A stretch of 64,000 nucleotides of DNA from Euonymus europaeus (Eukaryota > Streptophyta > Magnoliopsida > Celastrales > Celastraceae). The stretch lies in contig OY756967.1 in the NCBI GenBank assembly GCA_963580455.1, positions 10,252,501 to 10,316,500 of the forward strand, written 5' to 3'. Of this stretch, positions 24,411-34,440 are shown in pieces; within the stretch, counting starts at the first letter, position 1; every line of letters starts with the position of its first letter. Position numbers and translations under genes: made by a program. The notes beneath the pieces were generated by a model that had not been told where the DNA came from, did not search any database, and worked only from the letters and a program-made list of their open reading frames with translations.

Positions 24411-24901
24411 AAAACTTGATGTGTTAAATCTCGCAAGTGCACGAATCAAATGTAGTAGTACAATGAATGCAAGTACGAGGTCGAATCCCACGAGGACAAG
24501 TAATAATTCACTAGGATTACTTAACTTGACAATTAAAATAAAGCTTAACAATCTTAGTTTTCAAGTAATGGAGAGGGAATATTGGGATAATGATTTCACC
24601 ACACAATCGGACTATGAGTAACTATTATCAAATATACATATTCAATTCCAGTTCAAAGGTTGATTCTTTTCTTAAATATGTTGGTTCGTTCGATCGCGGT
24701 GCCAACATGTATCACTAACAAATGTTAATCCTGTTCGATCGCAGTTGTTAACACAAGACTAATGACCCATTAAGTTTTAAAGAACTATAACAACCAATTA
24801 ATTATCTAATCCGTGATCTCAGATTCGACAATTAATTTCCTCAATCTCAATTCCACTAAGACATGTGAATTCGGATCGTTCCTTAGTCTTAGCTAGGTTA
24901 G

Positions 24902-24907
24902 TTTATT
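24902..24907 (-). promoter_or_regulatory. Candidate polyadenylation signal in LTR
   Basis: Minus-strand AATAAA about 85 bp downstream of the TATA-like box. That is a suitable distance for the end of a short R region. The motif is short and common in A+T-rich DNA, so this is a position-based suggestion only. Confidence 0.4.
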
Positions 24908-24990
24908 AGCATACTCAAATGGTGATCAAACATCTAAATACACTACAAACTCATAAGCATAGAGATTAAAGACAAGAACTATAAACTGAA

Positions 24991-24998
24991 TTTATATA
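24991..24998 (-). promoter_or_regulatory. Candidate TATA box in LTR
   Basis: Minus-strand TATATAAA lies about 780 bp inside the LTR from its 5' end, upstream of an AATAAA in the same direction. This would place U3 at about 25,778-24,990 and R-U5 after it. A weaker minus-strand TTTATATGG near 25,293 is an alternative. No transcript evidence is available. Confidence 0.45.
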
Positions 24999-25338
24999 AC
25001 AACAACTATTAACTCATAATCCTCAATATGGGTTACATTACAATCCCAATAGAAAAGTGTTTAGTTACAAACCATATTCAAAAACAAGAGAAATAAACTA
25101 GTAAGAAACATGAACTAGAGTAGAAGAAGAAAACCCCCTTCAATGGATGGAAAGATCTCTTGAAGCTTTCTTGGAAGATCTTGAAGAAGAAGAACAAAAC
25201 CTCTCTCCTTTATCCTCTCTTGCGTCCAAGCTTTTTCTCTCTTGTGTTGGTCTCTCTCTTGGAATGGTCTCCCTCTTGGAATGGTGGCCACACCATATAA
25301 AAACAATATCTAACCATAACTTTTCACTTACTTTTCAT

Positions 25339-25380
25339 AAATATCTGTAACTTACTATTTTTAGTAAGTTGCAGATATTT
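25339..25380. other. 18-bp-stem hairpin in LTR U3
   Basis: The left arm at 25,339-25,356 (starting AAATATCTGTAAC) pairs with the right arm at 25,363-25,380 (ending TTGCAGATATTT) in 17 of 18 positions around a 6-nt A+T loop. GCAGATATTT occurs a third time at 25,388-25,397. It could be a nested palindromic remnant, a terminator-like fold or a protein site, and the sequence does not decide. Confidence 0.7.
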
Positions 25381-25416
25381 AAAGTTTGCAGATATTTGTC
25401 ATTTTCGCCCAGTAAT

Positions 25417-25622
25417 GCTCGAGCGGTCTCAAGTGCTCGAGCGTGTCATCAGTAGAAAAGTTACTGGTTTGTAAAGGCAGTTTTAGCCCGCTAGAGCGTA
25501 CTCCAGCGCTCGAGCGCTTCTTCACATTTTCAGCACGCCAGCAGTGTAAAACTCTCTGGTCTATCTTCACATTTTTAGCACGCTAGAGCGTGCTCCAGCG
25601 CTCGAGCGCTTCTTCAGCATAG
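25417..25622. repeat. G+C-rich repeats with CGCTCGAGCG palindromes in LTR U3
   Basis: Four GCTCGAGCG motifs lie at 25,417, 25,435, 25,508 and 25,600. The last two sit in a perfect 14-bp palindrome AGCGCTCGAGCGCT (25,505-25,518 and 25,597-25,610). These belong to two copies of a longer repeat offset by 92 bp (about 25,484-25,530 and 25,576-25,622), each containing CTAGAGCGT and TCCAGCGCTCGAGCG. The G+C content contrasts with the A+T-rich rest of the LTR. Repeats in U3 are often enhancer-like, but that role is inference. Confidence 0.75.
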
Positions 25623-26640
25623 CAAGTCCAGTTTTACTGATTTTGCAACACTTTGAGACATATCTCCTGAAATTCAAAACATCAAAGATTCTCATAGAAA
25701 ATATAGTCATTCCATACATTTATAGACAATAACATATGGAAATTAAAGCACTAAAATGAGTACAAAATGGATAGATCACTTATACTCATAAAATTTGACA
25801 TAGAAGAACAATAAAATGTGTACACCGAGCATCTTTGATGTTCCGAAATGGGCAACTCTCTCTATGAAGGAGCTTTTGAATGTTTTATCCATTTGTCATA
25901 GAAAGTTGGTCTTTTGCCATCGAAATAATCTTGGAAGCTTATACTCTTAAAATTTGACATAGGAGAACAATAAAATGTGTACACCGAGCAACTTTGATGT
26001 TCCGAAGTTGGTCAACTATCTCTATGGAGGAGCTTTTGATTGTTTTGTCCATTTGTCATAGAAAGTTGGTCTTTTGCCATCGAAATAATCTTGGAAGCTT
26101 ATACTTATAAAATTTTACTTAGGAGAACAATAAAAAGTGTACACCGAGCAACTTTGATGTTCCGAAGTTGCTCAACTCTCTCTATGGAGGAGCTTTTGAA
26201 TATTTTGTCCATTTGTCATAGAAAGTTGGTCTTTTGCCATCAAAATAATCCTGGAAGCTTATACTCATAAAATTTGACATAGAAGAATATTAAAAAGTGT
26301 ACACCGAGCAACTTTGTTGTTCCGAAGTTGGTCAACTCTCTCTATGGAGGAGCTTTTCAAGGTTTTGTACATTTGTCATAGAAAGTTGGTCTTTTGCCAT
26401 CGAAATAATCTTGGAAGCTTATACTCATAAAATTTGACATAGATGAACATTAAAAAGTGTACACCGAGCAACTTTGATGTTCCGAAGTTGCTCAACTCTC
26501 TCTATGGAGGAGCTTTTCAAGGTTTTGTACATTTGTCATAGAAAGATGGTCTTTTGACATCGAAATAATCTTGGAAGCTTATACTCATAAAATTTGACAT
26601 AGATGAACATTAAAAAGTGTACACCGAGCAACTTTGTTAT

Positions 26641-26703
26641 TCCGAAGTTGGTCAACTCTCTCTATGGAGGAGCTTTTGAATGTACACCGAGCATCTTTGA
26701 TGG
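26641..26703. repeat. Satellite monomer with a 97-bp deletion
   Basis: Successive TCCGAA landmarks at 26,641 and 26,704 are 63 bp apart rather than 160. The junction reads GCTTTTGAATGTACACCGAG, joining the GAATGTTTTG part of one monomer to the AGTGTACACC part of the next. TGT is shared by both, so it is a 3-bp microhomology. It looks unique in this window and is a good positional marker. Confidence 0.85.
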
Positions 26704-29700
26704 TCCGAAATGGGTCAACTCTCTCTATGAAAAAGCTTTTAACTATTTTCTCCATTTGTCATAGAAACTTGGGATTTTGGCATAGAAATAATCTAGGAAG
26801 CTTATACTCATAAAATTTGACATAGAAGAACAATAAAAAGTGTCAACCGAGCAACTTTGATGTTCCGAAGTTGCTCAACTCTCTCTATGGAGGAGCTTTT
26901 GAAGGTTTTGTCCATTTATTATAGAAAGTTGTTGTTTTGGAATCGAAATAATCTTGGAAGCTTATACTCATAAAATTTGACATAGAAAAACAATAAAACG
27001 TGTACACCGAGCATCTTTGATGGTCCGAAATTGGTAAACTCTCTCTATGGAGGAGCTTTTAACAGTTTTCTCAATTTGTCATAGAAAGTTGTTGTTTTGG
27101 CATCGAAATAATCTTGGAAGCTTATACTCATAAAATTTGACATAGAAAAACAACAAAACGTGTACACCGAGCATCTTTGATGGTCCGAAATTGCTCAACT
27201 CTCTCTATGAAGGAGCTTTTAACAGTTTTCTCCATTTGTCATAGAAAATTGGGATTTTGGCATCGAAATAATCTTGGAAGCTTATACTCATGAAATTTGA
27301 CATAGAAGAACAATAAATGTACACCGAGCAACGTTGATGTTCCGAAGTTGCTCAACTCTCTCTATGGAGGAGCTTTTGAATGTTTTTCCATTTGTCATAG
27401 AAAGTTGGTCTTTTGCCATCGAAATAATCTTGGAAGCTTACACTCATAAAATTTGACATAGATGAACATTAAAAAGTGTACACCGAACAACTTTGATAGT
27501 CCGAAGTTGGTCAACTCTCTCTATGAAGGAGCTTTTAACAGTTTCTCCACTTGTCATAGAAACTTGGGATTTTGGCATCGAAATAATCTAGGAAGCTTAT
27601 ACTCATGAAATTTGAGATAGAAGAACAATAAAAAGTGTACACCGAGCAACATTGATGTTCCGAAGTTGCTCAACTCTCTCTATGGAGGAGCTTTTGAATG
27701 TTTTTCCATTTGTCATAGAAAGTTGGTCCTTTGCCATCGAAATAATCTTGGACGCTTATACTCATAAAATTTGCAATAGAAGAACATTAAAAAGTGTACA
27801 CCGAGCAACTTTGTTGTTCCGAAGTTGCTCAACTCTCTCTATGGAGGAGCTTTTGAATGTTTTTCCATTTTTCATAGAAAGTTGGTCTTTTGCCATCGAA
27901 ATAATCTTGGAAGATTATACTCATAAAATTTGACATAGAAGAACATTAAAAAGTGTACACCGAGCAACTTTGTTGTTCCGAAGTTGCTCAACTCTCTCTA
28001 TGGAGGAGCATTTAACGGTTTTGTCCATTTGTTATAGAAAGTTGGTCTTTTTTCATCGAAATAATCCACAAAGCTTATACTCATAAAATTTGACATAGAA
28101 GAACATTAAAAGGTGTACACCGAGCAACTTTGACGGTCCAACGTTGCTCAACTCTCTCTATGGAGGAGCTTTTAACGGTTTTGTCCATTTGTCATAGAAA
28201 GTTGGTGTTTTTGCATCGAAATAATCTTGGAAGCTCATTTTCGTAAAATTTAACATAGAAGAACAATAAAAATTGTACACCGAGCAACTTTGATTGTCCG
28301 AAGTTGCTCAACTCTCTCTATGGAGGAGCTTTTAACGGGTTTGTCGATTTGTCATAGAAAGTTGTTGTTTTGGCATCGAAATAATCTTGGAAGCTTATAC
28401 TCATAAAATTTGACATAGAAGAACAATAAAACGTGTACACCGAGCATCTTTGATGTTTCGAAATGGGTCAACTCTCTCTATGAAGGAGCTTTTAACTATT
28501 TTCTCTATTTGTCATAGAAACTTGGGATTTTGGCATCGAAATAATCTAGGAAGCTTATACTCATAAAATTTGACATAGATGAACAATAAAAAGTGTCAAC
28601 CGAGCAACTTTGTTGTTCCGAAGTTGCTCAACTCTCTCTATGGAGGAGCTTTTGAAGGTTTTGTCCATTTATCATAGAAAGTTGTTGTTTTGGCATCGAA
28701 ATAATCTTGGAAGCCTATACTCATAAAATTTGACATAGATGAACATTAAAAAGTGACACCGAGCAACTTTGATAGTCCGAAGTTGGTCAACTCTCTCTAT
28801 GGAGGAGCTTTTAACAGTTTTCTCCATTTGTCATAGAAACTTGGGATTTTAGCATCGAAATAATCATGGAAGCTTATACTCATAAAATTTGACATAGAAG
28901 AACATTAAAAAGTGTACACTGAGCAACTTTGATAGTCCGAAGTTGCTCAACTCTCTCTATGGAGGACCATTTAACGGTTTTGTCCATTTGTTATAGAAAG
29001 TTGGTCTTTTTTCATCGAAATAATCCACAAAGCTTATACTCATAAAATTTGACATAGAAGAACATTAAAAGGTGTACACCGAGCAACTTTGACAGTCCGA
29101 TGTTGCTCAACTCTCTCTATGGAGGAGCTTTTAACGGTTTTGTCCATTTGTCATAGAAAGTTGGTGTTTTTGCATCGAAATAATCTTGGAAGCTCATTTT
29201 CGTAAAATTTAACATAGAAGAACAATAAAAATTGTACACCGAGCAACTTTGATTGTCCGAAGTTGGTCAACTCTCTCTATGGAGGAGCTTTTAACGGGTT
29301 TGTCGATTTGTCATAGAAAGTTGCTGTTTTGGCATCGAAATAATCTTGGAAGCTTATACTCATAAATTTAACATAGAAGAACAATAAAACGTGTACACCG
29401 AGCATCTTTGATGTTCTGAAATGGGTCAACTCTCTCTATGAAGGGGATTTGAACTGTTTTCTCCATTTGTCATAGAAACTTGGGATTTTGGCAGCGAAAT
29501 AATCTTGGAAGCTTATACTCATAAAATTTGACATAGATGAACAATAAAAAGTGTCAACCGAGCAACTTTGATGTTCCGAAGTTGCTCAACTCTTTCTATG
29601 GAGGAGCTTTTGAAGGTTTTGTCCATTTATCATAGAAAATTGTTGTTTTGGCATCGAAATAATCTTGGAAGCTTATACTCATAAAATTTGACATAGAAAA

Positions 29701-31087
29701 ACAATAAAACGTGTACACCGAGCATCTTTGATGGTCCGAAATTGGTAAACTCTCTCTATGGTGGAGCTTTTAACAGTTTTCACAATTTTTCATAGAAAGT
29801 TGTTGTTTTGGCATCGAAATAATCTTGGAAGTTTATACTCATAAAATTTGACATAGAAAAACAGTAAAACGTGTACACCGAGCATCTTTGATGGTCCGAA
29901 ATTGGTCAACTCTCTCTACGAAGGAGCTTTTAACAGTTTTCTACATTTGTCATAGAAACTTGGGATTTTGGCATCGAAATAATCCTGGAAGCTTATACTC
30001 ATGAAATTTGACATAGAAGAACAATAAATGTACACTGAGCAACATTGATGTTCCGAAGTTGCTCAACTCTCTCTATGGAGGAGCTTTTGAATGTTTTTCC
30101 ATTTTTCATAGAAAGTTGGTCTTTTGCCATCGAAATAATCTTGGAAGCTTACACTCATAAAATTTGACATAGATGAACATTAAAAAGTGTACACCGAGCA
30201 ACTTTGATAGTCCGAAGTTGGTCAACTCTCTCTATGGAGGAGCTTTTAACAGTTTTCTCCATTTGTCATAGAAACTTGGGATTTTAGCATCAAAATAATC
30301 ATGGAAGCTTATACTCATAAAATTTGACATAGAAGAACATTAAAAAGTGTACACTGAGCAACTTTGATAGTCCGAAGTTGCTCAACTCTCTCTATGGAGG
30401 ACCATTTAACGGTTTTGTCCATTTGTTATAGAAAGTTGGTCTTTTTTCATCGAAATAATCCACAAAGCTTATACGCATAAAATTTGACATAGAAGAACAT
30501 TAAAAGGTGTACACCGAGCAACTTTGACGGTCCAACGTTGCTCAACTCTCTCTATGGAGGAGCTTTTAACGGTTTTGTCCATTTGTCATAGAAAGTTGGT
30601 GTTTTTGCATCGAAATAATCTTGGAAGCTCATTTTCGTAAAATTTAACATAGAAGAACAATAAAAATTGTACACCGAGCAACTTTGATTGTCCGAAGTTG
30701 CTCAACTCTCTCTATGGAGGAGCATTTAACCGTTTTGTCCATTTGTTATAGAAAGTTGGTGTTTTTTCATCGAAATAATCCACAAAGCTTATACTCATAA
30801 AATTTGACATAGAAAAACATTAAAAGGTGTACACCGAGCAACTTTGACGGTCCAACGTTGCTCAACTCTCTCTATGAAGGAGCTTTTAACGGTTTTGTCC
30901 ATTTGTCATAGAAAGTTGGTGTTTTTGCATCGAAATAATCTTGGAAGCTCATTTTCGTAAAATTTAACATAGAAGAACAATAAAAATTGTACACCGAGCA
31001 ACTTTGATTGTCCGAAGTTGCTCAACTCTCTCTATGGAGGAGCTTTTAACGGGTTTGTCGATTTGTCATAGAAAGTTGTTGTTTTGG

Positions 31088-34000
31088 CATCGAAATAATC
31101 TTGGAAGCTTATACTCATAAAATTTGACATAGAAGAACAATAAAACGTGTACACCGAGCATCTTTGATGTTCCGAAATGGGTCAACTCTCTCTATGAAGG
31201 AGCTTTTAACTATTTTCTCCATTTGTCATAGAAACTTGGGATTTTGGCATCGAAATAATCTAGGAAGCTTATACTCATAAAATTTGACATAGATGAACAA
31301 TAAAAAGTGTCAACCGAGCAACTTTGTTGTTCCGAAGTTGCTCAACTCTCTCTATGGAGGAGCTTTTGAAGGTTTTGTCCATTTATCATAGAAAGTTGTT
31401 GTTTTGGCATCGAAATAATCTTGGAAGCCTACACTCATAAAATTTGACATAGATGAACATTAAAAAGTGACACCGAGCAACTTTGATAGTCCGAAGTTGG
31501 TCAACTCTCTCTATGGAGGAGCTTTTAACAGTTTTCTCCATTTGTCATAGAAACTTGGGATTTTAGCATCGAAATAATCATGGAAGCTTATACTCATAAA
31601 ATTTGACATAGAAGAACATTAAAAAGTGTACACTGAGCAACTTTGATAGTCCGAAGTTGCTCAACTCTCTCTATGGAGGACCATTTAACGGTTTTGTCCA
31701 TTTGTTATAGAAAGTTGGTCTTTTTTCATCGAAATAATCCACAAAGCTTATACTCATAAAATTTGACATAGAAGAACATTAAAAGGTGTACACCGAGCAA
31801 CTTTGACAGTCCGACGTTGCGCAACTCTCTCTATGGAGGAGCTTTTAACGGTTTTGTCCATTTGTCATAGAAAGTTGGTGTTTTTGCATCGAAATAATCT
31901 TGGAAGCTCATTTTCGTAAAATTTAACATAGAAGAACAATAAAAATTGTACACCGAGCAACTTTGATTGTCCGAAGTTGCTCAACTCTCTCTATGGAGGA
32001 GCTTTTAACGGGTTTGTCGATTTGTCATAGAAAGTTGTTGTTTTGGCATCGAAATAATCTTTGAAGCTTATACTCATAAAATTTGACGTAGAAGAACAAT
32101 AAAACGTGTACACCGAGCATCTTTGATGGTTCGAAATTGGTCAACTCTCTCTACGAAGGAGCTTTTAACAGTTTTCTACATTTGTCATAGAAACTTGGGA
32201 TTTGGGCATCGAAATAATCTTGGAAGCTTATACTCATGAAATTTGACATAGAAGAACAATAAATGTACACTGAGCAACATTGATGTTCCGAAGTTGCTCA
32301 ACTCTCTCTATGGAGGAGCTTTTGAATGTTTTTCCATTTTTCATAGAAAGTTGGTCTTTTGCCATCGAAATAATCTTGGAAGCTTACACTCATAAAATTT
32401 GACATAGATGAACATTAAAAAGTGTACACCGAGCAACTTTGATAGTCCGAAGTTGGTCAACTCTCTCTATGGAGGAGCTTTTAACAGTTTTCTCCATTTG
32501 TCATAGAAACTTGGGATTTTAGCATCGAAATAATCATGGAAGCTTATACTCATAAAATTTGACATAGAAGAACATTAAAAAGTGTACACTGAGCAACTTT
32601 GATAGTCTGAAGTTGCTCAACTCTCTCTATGGAGGACCATTTAACGGTTTTGTCCATTTGTTATAGAAAGTTGGTCTTTTTTCATCGAAATAATCCACAA
32701 AGCTTATACTCATAAAATTTGACATAGAAGAACATTAAAAGGTGTACACCGAGCAACTTTGACAGTCCGACGTTGCTCAACTCTCTCTATGGAGGAGCTT
32801 TTAACGGTTTTGTCCATTTGTCATAGAAAGTTGGTGTTTTTGCATCGAAATAATCTTGGAAGCTCATTTTCGTAAAATTTAACATAGAAGAACAATAAAA
32901 ATTGTACACCGAGCAACTTTGATTGTCCGAAGTTGCTCAACTCTCTCTATGGAGGAGCTTTTAACGGGTTTGTCGATTTGTCATAGAAAGTTGTTGTTTT
33001 GGCATCGAAATAATCTTTGAAGCTTATACTCATAAAATTTGACATAGAAAAACAATAAAACGTGTACACCGAGCATCTTTGATGTTCCGAATGGGTCAAC
33101 TCTCTCTATGAAGGAGCTTTTAACTATTTTCTCCATTTGTCATAGAAACTTGGGATTTTGGCATCGAAATAATCTAGGAAGCTTATACTCATAAAATTTG
33201 ACATAGATGAACAATAAAAAGTGTCAACCGAGCAACTTTGATGTTCCGAAGTTGCTCAACTCTCTCTATGGAGGAGCTTTTGAAGGTTTTGTCCATTTAT
33301 CATAGAAAGTTATTGTTTTGGCATCGAAATAATCTTGGAAGCTTATACTCATAAAATTTGACATAGATGAACATTAAAAAGTGACACCGAGCAACTTTGA
33401 TAGTCCGAAGTTGGTCAACTCTCTCTATGGAGGAGCTTTTAACAGTTTTCCCCATTTGTCATAGAAACTTGGGATTTTAGCATCGAAATAATCATGGAAG
33501 ATTATACTCATAAAATTTGACATAGAAGAACATTAAAAAGTGTACACTGAGCAACTTTGATAGTCCGAAGTTGCTGAACTATCTCTATGGAGGACCATTT
33601 AACGGTTTTGTCCATTTGTTATAGAAAGTTGGTCTTTTTTCATCGAAATAATCCACAAAGCTTATACTCATAAAATTTGACATAGAAGAACATTAAAAGG
33701 TGTACACCGAGCAACTTTGACAGTCCGACGTTGCTCAACTCTCTCTATGGAGGAGCTTTTAACGGTTTTGTCCATTTGTCATAGAAAGTTGGTGTTTTTG
33801 CATCGAAATAATCTTGGAAGCTCATTTTCGTAAAATTTAACATAGAAGAACAATAAAAATTGTACACCGAGCAACTTTGATTGTCCGAAGTTGCTCAACT
33901 CTCTCTATGGAGGAGCTTTTAACGGGTTTGTCGATTTGTCATAGAAAGTTGCTGTTTTGGCATCGAAATAATCTTGGAAGCTTATACTCATAAAATTTGA

Positions 34001-34440
34001 CATAGAAGAACAATAAAACGTGTACACCGAGCATCTTTGATGTTCTGAAATGGGTCAACTCTCTCTATGAAGGGGATTTGAACTGTTTTCTCCATTTGTC
34101 ATAGAAACTTGGGATTTTGGCATCGAAATAATCTTGGAAGCTTATACTCATAAAATTTGACATAGATGAACAATAAAAAGTGTCAAACGAGCAACTTTGA
34201 TGTTCCGAAGTTGCTCAACTCTTTCTATGGAGGAGCTTTTGAAGGTTTTGTCCATTTATCATAGAAAGTTGTTGTTTTGGCATCGAAATAATCTTGGAAG
34301 CTTATACTCATAAAATTTGACATAGAAAAACAATAAAACGTGTACACCGAGCATCTTTGATGGTCCGAAATTGGTAAACTCTCTCTATGGAGGAGCTTTT
34401 AACAGTTTTCTCAATTTGTCATAGAAAGTTGTTGTTTTGG
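31088..34440. repeat. 3,353-bp tandem duplication, unit A (21 monomers)
   Basis: Unit A is repeated directly by unit B (34,441-37,793) at a constant offset of 3,353 bp, which is 21 monomers less 7 bp of small deletions. I compared the two line by line and saw no mismatch. Identity at this offset runs from about 31,061 to 34,487. Private variants occur in both: TTGCGCAACTC (31,818 and 35,171), GGGATTTGGGCATCG, CCGAATGGGTC, GTTTTCCCCATTTG and GTGTCAAACGAG. Inside the unit, 957-958-bp sub-periods are visible from the GGAGGACCATTTAACGG variant at about 31,676, 32,633 and 33,590. Confidence 0.93.

Larger units (their letters stand above)
23618..25778 (-). mobile_element. Truncated Athila/Tat-like Ty3/gypsy LTR retrotransposon
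   Basis: This is the only non-satellite sequence in the window and it reads on the minus strand. In element order it holds a complete 5' LTR (25,778-24,417), a tRNA-Asp primer-binding site (24,410-24,393), a leader of about 114 nt and the first 220 or so codons of gag (24,278-23,618). It then stops abruptly at satellite. Nucleocapsid, protease, reverse transcriptase, RNase H, integrase and the 3' LTR are missing, so it cannot move by itself. The gag type and the tRNA-Asp site fit the plant Athila/Tat branch, whose Athila members are known to insert into centromeric satellites. Clade assignment is inference, because no pol is present. The absence of stops in gag argues against great age. Confidence 0.85.
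24417..25778 (-). mobile_element. 5' long terminal repeat (about 1,362 bp), solitary in this fragment
   Basis: On the minus strand the LTR begins TGATCTATCC at 25,778 and ends TTTAACACATCA at 24,417. It thus has the usual TG...CA ends, extended to a TGAT/ATCA inverted pair. The outer end abuts satellite directly at 25,779, and the inner end is followed 6 bp later by the primer-binding site. There is no second LTR here, so the boundaries rest on the satellite junction, the TG/CA ends and the primer-binding site. It contains a TATA-like box (24,998-24,991), AATAAA (24,907-24,902), two GTTCGATCGC motifs (24,687-24,696 and 24,733-24,742), a long hairpin (25,339-25,380) and a G+C-rich repeat with CGCTCGAGCG palindromes (25,417-25,610). 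Open frames of 60-70 codons inside it look like chance. Confidence 0.85.

Noticed and set aside
24089..25570. Short open frames within the gag antisense, leader and LTR (for example 24,330-24,551, 25,147-25,350 and 25,379-25,570)
   Set aside because: They overlap the gag, primer-binding site or LTR, are 60-75 codons long and match no domain I recognise.
25750..25778. A complete or autonomous retrotransposon
   Set aside because: Only 2,161 bp of non-satellite DNA is present, with one LTR and a partial gag. No pol motifs or second LTR exist on either strand.
23611..25783. Five-base target-site duplication flanking the insert
   Set aside because: Left AAGCTT and right CTTAT share only CTT, which the satellite itself supplies at that register. 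The element's 3' end is missing, so a true duplication cannot be shown.
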